A stretch of DNA of 64,000 bases from assembly GCA_014359475.1 (NCBI GenBank), contig JACIZI010000013.1:22429-86428 (forward strand), in the 5' to 3' direction. Position 1 is the first letter of the stretch, and each line of letters begins with the position of its first letter. The translations under genes were made by a program, and so were the position numbers. A model generated the notes under the pieces. That model searched no databases. It was not told where the DNA came from and was given only the letters and a program-made list of their open reading frames with translations. This document shows, piece by piece, positions 40,961-49,429 of this stretch. This stretch comes from Marinobacter sp. (lineage in GTDB: Bacteria > Pseudomonadota > Gammaproteobacteria > Pseudomonadales > Oleiphilaceae).

Positions 40961-43156
40961 ATGAAAGCCGTCCGTTATCTGATCTACACCCTGCTTGCTC
41001 TGGCGCTGCTCGCCATCATCGCAGTAGCCGTTGCAGTGACCGTGATCGATCCGAACACCTACAAGCCCCAGATCGAAAAGGTGGTTGGTGACACCACCAA
41101 CCTGGAGCTGGACCTGGCAGGGGATATAAGCTGGTCGTTCATCCCCCTGGGACTGGAACTCAATAATGTGGAAGCCAATCTGGAGGGTGAGCGGCTGGCC
41201 GCCCTGGAACAACTGGTGGCCCAGGTGGATTTCTGGTCACTGATTGCCATGTCACCCAGGGTGAACACCTTTGTACTGAAGGGTATGGATATCCGGCTTG
41301 AAGTGAACGAACAGGGCAACGGCAACTGGACGCGCATCATGCCGGAGCCATCGGGCGAAACGGGTGCCCCTGACAAACCTGCCGAGCCCGCACAGGAGCC
41401 GGCACAGACAGCCGACGGTAGCACACCCCTGAATTTCAATGTGGACAATGTGCAAATCGCCAACGCCCGGGTGCACTACAACGACCGCACCACCGGGCAG
41501 CAGGTGACACTGGAAAATTTCACCCTCAATGCCGCCGATATCACCTTTGGTTCGGCCTTCCCGCTGGATATCAGCTTCCGGGTGGAGACCGCTGAACCAG
41601 AACTGACTGTGGACGGCAGTGTTTCAGCGCGACTTTCTGTCAACCAGACACTCCACGAATTTTCCGCCAACAGCCTTGAAGCAGCCTTTGACCTGACCGG
41701 GGAACCATTCGGCGGCAAGACGGTCACCGCTGAAGTTTCCGGCAGCGCCGCTGCCAATACCAAAAACGAAACCGCCAGCCTGCAGGGCCTGACCGCCAGT
41801 CTCGCCAATCTGACCCTGAAAGCGGATCTGAGCGTGAACGGATTTGGCGAGCAACCGAAAGTTGCCGGATCCCTGTCGGTTCAGGAATTTTCCCTCAGGG
41901 AACTGCTGAAAAACCTGGGTATGCCAGCGATCGAAACCACCGATCCCAAGGCGCTCAATGCTCTGGCATTCTCAACAGACATTGGCGGTGCCGGAGGCAA
42001 GCCGGAGTTGCAGTCCCTCAAACTGCAACTGGATGATACCAATTTTCAAGGCTCCGGCAGCTATGACCTGACCACGAGCGCTATTGTTTTCCGCCTGCAG
42101 GGCACCCGCCTCAATCTCGACCGGTATCTGCCGCCCGCCGCGCAAGAAGGCGACGCCGCATCCCACAGCGAACAACAGCAAACCGCTGACTCCGGCAGCA
42201 ACGGCGGGACCACGCCGGAGACTGACCTGCTGCCACTGGAGACGCTCCGCACCCTGTTGCTGGATATTGATGTGGGCCTGAATGAATTGATCGCCAGCAA
42301 TGTCACCGTCACCAACCTGGCTGCCGGCCTCACTGCAAAAGATGGATTGATCCGCATGGATAAACTGAGCGGCAACCTGTACAAGGGCAGCTTCAAAAGT
42401 ACCGTCACGGTGGATGCCCGCCAGGACAATCCGCAGTGGAAAGTAACGGCCGGCGTAACCGGCGTGCAGACCCTGCCGTTACTGACCGACCTTGCCGAGC
42501 TGACCATGCTCTCAGGCGCGGCGAACCTGAATGCAGACGTAACCACCCGCGGCAACCGCGTATCTGCCCTGCGGGAAAATGCCCGTGGTGAAATCAGCTT
42601 CAACCTCGCGGAGGGTGAATTCCGCCAGATGAACCTGACCCGCATGGCCTGCCGGGGCATCGCAATGGCCAACCAGGAAAATCTGACCACTTCTGACTGG
42701 GGCACGACCACACCCTTCAATGACATGCGCGGCACCCTGAAGGTTGACGGCAACACCTTGAACAACACCAGCCTGGTAGCGGCCCTGGCCGGCATGAAAC
42801 TGGAAGGAACCGGCACGGTGGATATGGCCCGATCCCTGCTGGATTACCAGCTGGGCCTGAGGATTGTGGGTGAGATCCACCGGGCGGAGGCTTGCCGGGT
42901 CACCAAATACGTGGAGAACGTAGTCATTCCTGTGGAATGCCGCGGCAATTTCACTGAAGATCCGGCAACACTCTGCTCCTTTGACGGATCACGCTTCCGC
43001 GACACCCTCAAGAACATGGCGGCCAATGCCGCCAAAGCCAAGGCAAACGAAGAAATTGACCAGGCGAAGAAGAAGGCGGAAGAAAAACTCCAGGAAAAGC
43101 TGGGAGACGACGTCGGAGAGAAAGTGAAGGATAAGCTCAAGGGCCTGTTCAACTGA
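40961..43156 (+). CDS. AsmA-family envelope protein
   Basis: 731 residues. It has an N-terminal membrane anchor (YLIYTLLALALLAIIAVAVAV), then the AsmA N-terminal motif with DPNTYKPQIEKVVGDTT and LDLAGDISWSFIPLGLELNNVE. A long beta-rich periplasmic body and a C-terminal AsmA region (LSGNLYKGSFKSTVTVDARQ) follow. The last about 45 residues are a charged Lys/Glu-rich helix. AsmA-like proteins are thought to move phospholipids between the membranes. The stop TGA overlaps the mutY ATG, a common asmA-mutY coupling. Confidence 0.93.
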   Translation: MKAVRYLIYTLLALALLAIIAVAVAVTVIDPNTYKPQIEKVVGDTTNLELDLAGDISWSFIPLGLELNNVEANLEGERLAALEQLVAQVDFWSLIAMSPRVNTFVLKGMDIRLEVNEQGNGNWTRIMPEPSGETGAPDKPAEPAQEPAQTADGSTPLNFNVDNVQIANARVHYNDRTTGQQVTLENFTLNAADITFGSAFPLDISFRVETAEPELTVDGSVSARLSVNQTLHEFSANSLEAAFDLTGEPFGGKTVTAEVSGSAAANTKNETASLQGLTASLANLTLKADLSVNGFGEQPKVAGSLSVQEFSLRELLKNLGMPAIETTDPKALNALAFSTDIGGAGGKPELQSLKLQLDDTNFQGSGSYDLTTSAIVFRLQGTRLNLDRYLPPAAQEGDAASHSEQQQTADSGSNGGTTPETDLLPLETLRTLLLDIDVGLNELIASNVTVTNLAAGLTAKDGLIRMDKLSGNLYKGSFKSTVTVDARQDNPQWKVTAGVTGVQTLPLLTDLAELTMLSGAANLNADVTTRGNRVSALRENARGEISFNLAEGEFRQMNLTRMACRGIAMANQENLTTSDWGTTTPFNDMRGTLKVDGNTLNNTSLVAALAGMKLEGTGTVDMARSLLDYQLGLRIVGEIHRAEACRVTKYVENVVIPVECRGNFTEDPATLCSFDGSRFRDTLKNMAANAAKAKANEEIDQAKKKAEEKLQEKLGDDVGEKVKDKLKGLFN

Positions 43157-44220
43157 TGCCGGACAGCTTCGCCTGCAATCTCCTCAAATGGTACGACCAG
43201 CACGGCAGGCATGACCTGCCGTGGCACCACAACCGCACCCCCTACCGGGTATGGGTATCGGAGATCATGCTGCAGCAAACCCAGGTGACCACGGTCATAC
43301 CCTATTACCAGGCCTTTATGGAGCGCTTCCCGGATGTAAAGGCACTGGCCGAAGCGCCCACGGACGACGTGCTCAGTCACTGGTCCGGACTGGGCTACTA
43401 CGCCCGTGCCCGCAACCTGCAAAAAGCCGCCCGGACTGTAGTGGAAAAGCACGGCGGAGAGTTCCCGGATACCCAGGAAGAGCTGGAGCAACTGGCCGGC
43501 ATTGGCCGTTCCACCGCCGCCGCCATCATCGCCCAGTCCCACGGCAAGCGGGCCACCATTCTGGACGGCAACGTAAAGCGGGTACTGACTCGTTACCACG
43601 CCATCTCCGGCTGGCCGGGCCAGACCGCCACCCAGAACCGGCTCTGGGAAAAAGCCGAACAACATACCCCCCATGAGCGTATCCGGGACTACACCCAGGC
43701 CATCATGGACCTCGGCGCCATGGTCTGCACCCGTACACGCCCGGACTGCGAGCAGTGCCCGGTCAGCGAGGGCTGCGAGGCCCGCAAGCGGAATGAAGTC
43801 GGCCTCTACCCCGACTCAAAACCGAAAAAAGCCAAGCCGGAGAAAGCCACCTGGATGCTGATTCTGGAAGACAAAGATGGCCGAATTCTGCTGGAGCGCC
43901 GCCCGCCAAGCGGCATCTGGGGCGGCCTCTGGAGCCTGCCGGAACTGGATCCTGCCTATGGCGCCGACGAACTGCAGGAAGCCTGCACACAACGCCTGGG
44001 CCTGGACTGCCAGGAACCGGGCCTCATCGGTAGTTTCCGTCACACATTCAGCCATTATCATCTGCACATCCAACCAGCTCGCATGGTAGCCGTCAGCCAG
44101 GCAACCATAGCCGATCAGGACCATTACCGCTGGATACACCGGGACCAGGCCCTGGATCTCGGCCTGCCGGCCCCGGTTCGCACACTGCTGACCAAACCTG
44201 AGCAGACCACCCTGCCCTGA
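43156..44220 (+). CDS. mutY: MutY, A/G-specific adenine DNA glycosylase
   Basis: 354 residues. The catalytic Glu region is [14 protein letters not shown], the helix-hairpin-helix is [16 protein letters not shown] with Asp in [12 protein letters not shown], and the [4Fe-4S] cluster cysteines are in [17 protein letters not shown]. The C-terminal NUDIX-like domain ([34 protein letters not shown]) recognises 8-oxoG. It removes adenine mispaired with 8-oxoG. It is translationally coupled to asmA and followed by yggX, the conserved mutY-yggX pair. Confidence 0.97.
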   Translation: MPDSFACNLLKWYDQHGRHDLPWHHNRTPYRVWVSEIMLQQTQVTTVIPYYQAFMERFPDVKALAEAPTDDVLSHWSGLGYYARARNLQKAARTVVEKHGGEFPDTQEELEQLAGIGRSTAAAIIAQSHGKRATILDGNVKRVLTRYHAISGWPGQTATQNRLWEKAEQHTPHERIRDYTQAIMDLGAMVCTRTRPDCEQCPVSEGCEARKRNEVGLYPDSKPKKAKPEKATWMLILEDKDGRILLERRPPSGIWGGLWSLPELDPAYGADELQEACTQRLGLDCQEPGLIGSFRHTFSHYHLHIQPARMVAVSQATIADQDHYRWIHRDQALDLGLPAPVRTLLTKPEQTTLP

Positions 44221-44293
44221 TCCGGCCCGCCCAGCACGAACCGGCCGGCCAATCTGTTATCATCCCGGCAACACACTGCAAACAGGAGCCGCC

Positions 44294-44566
44294 ATGAGTC
44301 GCACCGTATTCTGCCGCAAATACCAGAAGGAAATGGAAGGCCTGAACTTCCCGCCCATGCCGGGCGCCAAAGGCCAGGACATCTACGAGAACATCTCCAA
44401 ACAGGCCTGGGAAGAATGGCAGGCTCAACAAACCATGCTGATCAACGAAAAACACCTGAGCCTGATGGAGCCCAACACCCGCAAATACCTTCAGGCGCAA
44501 ATGGAACACTTCTTCAAAAACGAACGGTTCGACAAGGCCGAAGGCTACGTACCACCGGAAGACTGA
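44294..44566 (+). CDS. yggX: YggX, probable Fe(2+)-trafficking protein
   Basis: 90 residues, exactly the family length. It contains [17 protein letters not shown] with the single conserved Cys7, and [19 protein letters not shown]. YggX protects Fe-S enzymes from oxidative damage and helps iron handling. GGAGCC precedes the ATG. Its neighbour MutY, itself an Fe-S enzyme, is a conserved genomic partner. Confidence 0.96.
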   Translation: MSRTVFCRKYQKEMEGLNFPPMPGAKGQDIYENISKQAWEEWQAQQTMLINEKHLSLMEPNTRKYLQAQMEHFFKNERFDKAEGYVPPED

Positions 44567-44627
44567 GATGAATCTGATCAGTTACTGAACAGCCTGAAAA
44601 CCAGCAGGAATTTTTTCCTGCGTGGCC

Positions 44628-44656
44628 TTGACTCAAACAGGCTAAACCGGTTTAAT
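44628..44656 (+). promoter_or_regulatory. Sigma-70 promoter of tRNA-Phe
   Basis: TTGACT at 44628-44633 and TTTAAT at 44651-44656, spaced by 17 nt, lie about 30 nt before the tRNA. An upstream T-rich stretch ending TTTTTTCC precedes the -35. Confidence 0.75.
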
Positions 44657-44687
44657 AGCGCCCCGTTGCAGCTCAGTACCGCAACAC

Positions 44688-44763
44688 GCCCGGATAGCTC
44701 AGTCGGTAGAGCAGGGGATTGAAAATCCCCGTGTCGGTGGTTCGATTCCGCCTCCGGGCACCA
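44688..44763 (+). tRNA. tRNA-Phe (GAA)
   Basis: A 76-nt cloverleaf. The acceptor arms GCCCGGA and TCCGGGC pair, the D-arm contains AGCTCAGTCGGTAGAGC, the anticodon loop is TTGAAAA with anticodon GAA, the T-arm loop is TTCGATTC, and CCA is encoded at the 3' end. Confidence 0.98.
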
Positions 44764-44775
44764 TTAGAATTCAGA

Positions 44776-44807
44776 CAAAGCCCGCCTTGTGCGGGCTTTG
44801 TTGTTTC
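44776..44807 (+). terminator. Intrinsic terminator after tRNA-Phe
   Basis: CAAAGCCCGC-CTTGT-GCGGGCTTTG forms a strong stem, followed by TTGTTT. Confidence 0.85.
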
Positions 44808-44869
44808 TGGTGTCCACTAAGATTCAGGACCAATCTTCTTTATCGTGAACACACCCATCACATAGGGGC

Positions 44870-45011
44870 TCACCTATCCAGCCACTCAAATGCCAGCCGC
44901 TACTCCCTCGAAACGGCCAAGGCTAACGACCTGGCACCGTCCGCCTATATCCACTATGTGTCGGAGCGGATTGCCGAAGCCGATACGGTTAGGGCAACTG
45001 GGAAAGTTTAG
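44870..45011 (+). pseudogene. IS66-family transposase remnant (C-terminal fragment)
   Basis: An open frame that lacks a believable start encodes SNASRYSLETAKANDLAPSA and YIHYVSERIAEADTV. This is the C-terminal signature of IS66 TnpC (typically 'sLIETAKANGLEPYAYLRYLFERLP'), with the GLEPY core drifted to DLAPS. Only about 40 codons remain, and no TnpA, TnpB or terminal inverted repeat is visible. It sits 110 nt after tRNA-Phe, which suggests past integration near the tRNA gene. The family name rests on the motif only. Confidence 0.65.
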
Positions 45012-45361
45012 CCGCGTGTTTCAAGTGCCGTCCATCCTCGAAGGCTCTGAGCGCGAGGCGTGCTAACGGAAGGTATGGTTCCATATCGAATTAGCGCAGC
45101 GCGGCTGCCAACGCTTTCAGTGACTCCCGAAGGGCGACCCCTGAGAGCTACACCTGCTGCGTCGCCGCTTTCGGGGGGCGCAGAGCCGATTCGGAGTGAA
45201 TCAGAGGCTCTCCGGGCGCAAACGAAGCTACATACTGTTTCGTTTACTCACAAACCAGCTACAACTCTTGCATGGATCAATATAGTCGATGTGTTACTTT
45301 CGCGCAGCCCGACAGGCTTTTAAATCCACCCTCTTTCCAATAAAGGTCGAAGTTCCCCCAG
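45012..45361. other. Non-coding stretch between the IS66 remnant and the Aer-like gene
   Basis: No supported gene is seen in these 350 bases. A palindrome-rich section near 45130-45200 includes several short GC hairpins (for example around CGCTTTCGGGGGGCG), and short open frames here lack ribosome sites. It could be the decayed remainder of the insertion sequence together with the upstream region of the chemoreceptor gene. Confidence 0.5.
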
Positions 45362-46915
45362 ATGAGACAAAATCTGCCAATAACGCAAAACGAGCGGCGT
45401 TTTCCGGCATCGCAAAAATTGATTTCTTCCACGGACCTGAGAGGAAATATCAAACACTGCAATGATGTTTTTGCAGATGTCAGCGGCTTCAGCCGGGAAG
45501 AGCTGATTGGCCAGCCACACAATATCGTGCGGCATCCCCACATGCCGCCCGAAGCATACGCAAACATGTGGTCTCACCTCAAAGCCGGGCGTCCCTGGAT
45601 GGGACTGGTCAAGAATCGTTGCAAGAATGGTGATTTTTACTGGGTCAACGCCTATGTAACCCCTGTTACTGAAGGGGGAAAGGTGATTGGCTATGAGTCA
45701 GTTCGCTCATGTCCGGACAGGAAGGATGTTGATCGTGCAGCCGGGTTGTATGCCCGCATTCGTCGTGGCAAGCAACTGGTCACGTTTGCCGATCGCCTGC
45801 CGGTCACGTATATCGTCGCAGCGGTTACAGCCCTAATCGCTACCGGTGCTGCAGCACTTGATTACTCGACAGAGGCCCTTGCTTTTTCGATTGCGGCTGT
45901 GTTTGGCACTGTTTTCTGGAAGCAGAGGGCAGAGAGCCGTTTTCAGGCAGAGCTTCGGGAGTTGCTCGGTACCAGCTTCACCGATACGCTGGCGGCCAAA
46001 AGCTACACGGATGACCGTCCGGACAGGGGGTGCATTAAAGTTGCAATTCTGGCCCAGAAAGCTCACCTCGATACCGTGCTTACACGAATTGAGCACTCCG
46101 CTGCACAAGTCAGCTCAGGCACAATAGCCGGCATGGAGATAGCGAAGGAAGCCCAGGAATTCCTGAACCGACAACAAGCGGAGACTGAGCAGGTGGCAGC
46201 CGCGATTCACGAAATGTCGACGACCATTGCGGAAGTGTCCTCGAACGTGCAATCAACGGCAAATCGCGCAGAGGAATCCCGGGATCAGGCCGTGGAAGGG
46301 CGTTCCGTTGTTAAAGCGACACGCACTGCAATCGAACAACTGAAAGAGACGGTTGACGGCGTAAGGATGTCGGTATCGGAACTGGCTGAGCAAAGTCACA
46401 ATATTGCCTCCGCAGCCGGCCTGATTGAACAGATTGCGGATCAGACCAACTTGCTTGCTTTGAATGCTGCTATTGAAGCGGCCCGTGCCGGCGAGCATGG
46501 ACGGGGCTTTGCCGTGGTGGCTGAGGAAGTGAGAAACCTGGCTCGGCGGACCCAGGAATCGACCCGGGAGATCCATACTATAGTCGACAGCCTCCTGAGC
46601 CGTTCGGAGAAATCCGTTTCTGTTGCAACTGCAGGCGCAGACGCTGCTGACGCTGGCCTCAAAAAGATGCTCGACACCGAGGAGACCCTCGTCAGTATCG
46701 GTGATGCAGTGAGTGAAATCGCCGACATGGCGTTGCAGATGGCCGCCGCGGTAGAAGAGCAGGCCCAGGTATCGGACCAGATCAACGCACAAGTGGAGAG
46801 TATTTCCGGACTCGCCCGGCAGAACCTTGCAAAAGGTCAGGAATCAACGGACAGCGTGAAGGAATTGGGGCGGGTCGCCGCAGACCTTCATGATCTTGTC
46901 GTGTGCTTTAAATGA
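45362..46915 (+). CDS. Aer-like PAS methyl-accepting chemotaxis receptor
   Basis: 517 residues. An N-terminal PAS domain (about 15-120) contains [40 protein letters not shown] and [18 protein letters not shown], the Aer-type FAD-binding style. A hydrophobic hairpin (about 145-180) and a cytoplasmic signalling coiled coil with the conserved tip [20 protein letters not shown] follow. No periplasmic ligand domain is present. It probably mediates energy or redox taxis, linking to denitrification in lifestyle rather than location. It is close to 45 kb accessory signs. The start is ATG at 45362. Confidence 0.9.
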   Translation: MRQNLPITQNERRFPASQKLISSTDLRGNIKHCNDVFADVSGFSREELIGQPHNIVRHPHMPPEAYANMWSHLKAGRPWMGLVKNRCKNGDFYWVNAYVTPVTEGGKVIGYESVRSCPDRKDVDRAAGLYARIRRGKQLVTFADRLPVTYIVAAVTALIATGAAALDYSTEALAFSIAAVFGTVFWKQRAESRFQAELRELLGTSFTDTLAAKSYTDDRPDRGCIKVAILAQKAHLDTVLTRIEHSAAQVSSGTIAGMEIAKEAQEFLNRQQAETEQVAAAIHEMSTTIAEVSSNVQSTANRAEESRDQAVEGRSVVKATRTAIEQLKETVDGVRMSVSELAEQSHNIASAAGLIEQIADQTNLLALNAAIEAARAGEHGRGFAVVAEEVRNLARRTQESTREIHTIVDSLLSRSEKSVSVATAGADAADAGLKKMLDTEETLVSIGDAVSEIADMALQMAAAVEEQAQVSDQINAQVESISGLARQNLAKGQESTDSVKELGRVAADLHDLVVCFK

Positions 46916-46996
46916 GCCCGAAGTACCGGGAAGACCGCACTTCGCGGCAGCCAGCTGGCCGCCGGAATCAGATGGAAGACTTTCGTAAAACCACAC

Positions 46997-47152
46997 TCAT
47001 GCGGCCTTGCGAAAGCCCTCCATCCTGACTGCCTTGTCCCGGTTGCGCTTGTATTTGCTTTTATCCTCAACAACCCGCATCTGATATTTCGGGGTTCTCA
47101 GTTCACGATGCACAGCACTGTGCTGTGTGGCTTTCGCCCGTTTTCTGGCCAT
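46997..47152 (-). CDS. arfA: ArfA-like ribosome rescue factor
   Basis: A 51-residue basic protein starting MARKRAKATQHSAVHRELR, with AAGGAG upstream. The middle section ELRTPKYQMRVVEDKSKYKR resembles the ArfA core 'LRTPLFRQRVVK.KKGKGSYKRK'. ArfA releases ribosomes stalled on non-stop mRNA together with RF2. The known E. coli gene carries an RNase III-cut hairpin in its coding region. Here an 8-bp palindrome (CACAGCAC/GTGCTGTG, 47111-47127) lies near the 5' end instead. The motif match is partial (the KGKGSY is weakened to DKSKYK), so the name is tentative. Confidence 0.6.
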   Translation of the reverse strand: MARKRAKATQHSAVHRELRTPKYQMRVVEDKSKYKRNRDKAVRMEGFRKAA

Positions 47153-47244
47153 ATCGGTTTCTCCTTTGTTGACCGGCTTTTACTGGAGGCCATTATAACA
47201 CTGCCGGAATATTCACGAGTGTACGCAATGACACGCACCACGCT

Positions 47245-48447
47245 TCATGCACCGGACAGCAACTGCTGCACTGTCGTGCCCGCCTGCTGATACAGTCTGA
47301 GCAAACGGTTGTCCACTCGATCAAGGTCCTGCTTCATCTGCACCGCCTGCTCAAGATTCAGAACAACCTTGAGGTTCCTGCCCAGAGCGCCCTCATGGCT
47401 ATTCAGGGCATGCTGTACGGCTTCCGGCATCTGGAGCTTTTCCAGAAAAGCACTTTTCCGAATACCCAGCAATACGTCTACCCCTGACAAAAGACCAACC
47501 AGGAATGCCTGGTCAGGGTCTATCGCTTTGCCGCGGGAACGGCTGGCCAGCTCGAAGCAGGTTTGCGCCCGGGTCAGTATGATACGTGCAGCAACCGGAG
47601 ATGATGCATTTACCGTCCCCAGCAGGGCAATCCACCGGCGCAGGTTCCGGAGCCCAAGCCTCAGAACCACCTCCCTGACCGACGTTATTTGTGAACTGGC
47701 CTTGTACAACGGGCTGTTCACTATTTTGAGAAGGCTGAGCGCCAGGTTGGGGTCCGCGGAAATCAGGCTGACCAGCTCATCAATATCCGGGTCTTCCTGA
47801 AACAGGGCTCCCAACAAACGCGCCAGCTGAAAAGACGCCGGGTTGAGCTTTTCCCCCAGCACCATTGCCGGCCGGGCATAGAAATATCCCTGAAAAAGCT
47901 CAAACCCCATATTCTGATAGGTGTTTTTGGTGGCTTCATCCTCAACACGCTCCGCGAGCCAAAGGCAATCAAGCCACGCGAGCCTCGCCTGGTGAGACGC
48001 GACCTGTTCCGGGGTAATGGTACTCACATCGACTTTGATCACCGATGCGAATTCCAGCAGTGGCTCCCATGCATCCGTGAATTCAAAATCATCAAGGGCA
48101 AACCGGAAGCCTTTCTGATGCCACTGCCTGACGGTCGCAACCAATTCGTCAGTCGGTTCCATGCGCTCTACAAGCTCGATGACCACCCGCTCAGGGTCAA
48201 TCGGGAGAAACCCCTGCGAAAGCAGGAAGTCACCGGAAACATTGATAAACGCCGGGCTGTGATAATGCTCGGTCTGCTCAGTTATTCCCGTGCAGAGATT
48301 AAAAATAAGCTCACTGGTGGCACGGGTATCCCCCACATCCATTGCAGACTGGTGCAGATCATTTCGATAAAGTAACTCTACGGCGTATACAGAACCCTGG
48401 CGGTCAAAGATCGGCTGAGAAGCAAGAAGCACGGATCGGGATGGCAC
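47245..48447 (-). CDS. EAL-HDOD signalling protein
   Basis: 400 residues. The N-terminal EAL-like domain (about 8-195) has AVELLYRND in place of the EALLR motif, and FALDDFEFTDAWEPLLEFAS with other altered acid residues, so c-di-GMP hydrolysis is doubtful. The C-terminal HDOD domain (about 200-390) has LISADPNLALSLLKIVNSPLY and VLRLGLRNLRRWIALLGTV. This architecture matches the YuxH/CdgJ group that controls motility and signalling without catalytic activity. It lies leftward of a MITE-like palindrome (48465-48580), which sits 18 nt before its ATG. That position may affect its promoter. Confidence 0.9.
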   Translation of the reverse strand: MPSRSVLLASQPIFDRQGSVYAVELLYRNDLHQSAMDVGDTRATSELIFNLCTGITEQTEHYHSPAFINVSGDFLLSQGFLPIDPERVVIELVERMEPTDELVATVRQWHQKGFRFALDDFEFTDAWEPLLEFASVIKVDVSTITPEQVASHQARLAWLDCLWLAERVEDEATKNTYQNMGFELFQGYFYARPAMVLGEKLNPASFQLARLLGALFQEDPDIDELVSLISADPNLALSLLKIVNSPLYKASSQITSVREVVLRLGLRNLRRWIALLGTVNASSPVAARIILTRAQTCFELASRSRGKAIDPDQAFLVGLLSGVDVLLGIRKSAFLEKLQMPEAVQHALNSHEGALGRNLKVVLNLEQAVQMKQDLDRVDNRLLRLYQQAGTTVQQLLSGA

Positions 48448-48464
48448 GGTAATCTCCTGGATCG

Positions 48465-48580
48465 CTAGACATGATGTTTTGACCTGCCCTCCTCAATGTG
48501 GCTCTGTCTAAGGGTTTTTACCCATCCCCAACGATAACCCACGATCGTTGAGGACGGGCAGGTCAAAACATCATGTCTAG
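48465..48580. repeat. 116-bp MITE-like inverted repeat (three-hairpin) between parA and the EAL-HDOD gene
   Basis: The outer arms are 25 bp, perfect (CTAGACATGATGTTTTGACC... against the complement at 48556-48580), and extended by TCCTCAA/TTGAGGA after a one-base bulge. Two small hairpins lie inside: GGGT-TTTT-ACCC and AACGAT-N8-ATCGTT. No transposase is near. The arm ends form CTAG, and the stop codon of the neighbouring parA lies inside the arm, consistent with an insertion. Confidence 0.85.
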
Positions 48581-49332
48581 TGTTGTTTGCCCCACAAATC
48601 CTGCCGTATTGTTTTCCACATCTGTCGATAGACGTCTGCAGCCGGTGTCCGTGGTGCTAACAGTTCCAGAGGCAAACCGGCCTCACCCATTCGTTCAACC
48701 GCGCTGGCATACGGAACCGCGAGCTCAAGTCGATTATCCAGTAACTCGGGACCGCGCGTCAGGATCTCACGATGAAGAGATTTACGGCGATCCACCATCG
48801 AGAAGAAAGGGCGCAGCTTCTTTCGTCCCGACTTTTTCTCCTTCACAAAGGATTGTAGCTGACTCCAGCTGTTCAATGACAACCAGGTTGGCACGACAGG
48901 AACATAAATCGCGTCCGCGATACTTAAAACCTGCTCCGTCAGGCGCGAAAGTGTTGGCGGGCAGTCGAGAACCACCAGGCTGGTCTCTTCCGAGAGGGGC
49001 GCCAGGAAGTCCTTGAGCGCGTTTTCATCGGCCTCATTCTCAAGCTTTATATCGAAGTTCCGGAAACTGCTATGGGCTGGTATAAAATCAAGCCCCGGAT
49101 AAACCTCCTCTTCAATGAACTTTGAGACAGGGGATTTGCCCTCCAGCAACCTGGAAAGCTTTCGGCCTTTTACTCTTTCTGCACCGGACAGATAAAAACT
49201 GGCGGCCCCCTGTGGGTCCAGATCCCAAAGCAGGGTTCTGCAGTTATCACGGCTTGCAAGGTACGCAACATTGACGGCGGCAGCCGTTTTGCCCACTCCG
49301 CCTTTGGGACTATAGAAGGCAATGATCCTCAT
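48577..49332 (-). CDS. Orphan ParA-family ATPase
   Basis: A 251-residue deviant Walker ATPase: KGGVGKTAAAVNVAYLA (Walker A), LLWDLDPQGAASFYL (Walker A') and VVLDCPPTLSRLTEQ (Walker B). No ParB gene or parS-like site is adjacent. Its upstream neighbour is unrelated. The C-terminal codons IRQDLWGKQH read into the flanking palindrome, whose arm supplies TAG, so the original C-terminus may have been lost. It probably acts in positioning a protein or plasmid-like element, but the cargo is not apparent. Confidence 0.85.
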   Translation of the reverse strand: MRIIAFYSPKGGVGKTAAAVNVAYLASRDNCRTLLWDLDPQGAASFYLSGAERVKGRKLSRLLEGKSPVSKFIEEEVYPGLDFIPAHSSFRNFDIKLENEADENALKDFLAPLSEETSLVVLDCPPTLSRLTEQVLSIADAIYVPVVPTWLSLNSWSQLQSFVKEKKSGRKKLRPFFSMVDRRKSLHREILTRGPELLDNRLELAVPYASAVERMGEAGLPLELLAPRTPAADVYRQMWKTIRQDLWGKQH

Positions 49333-49429
49333 TATTTAATAGCTCCTGCATTAAGCTGCGCAAAACGTTACAGGATATCAGGTATGCCCATAACCGGGTG
49401 TTACGCTTTTATGACTGTCGGCCTGTCGC

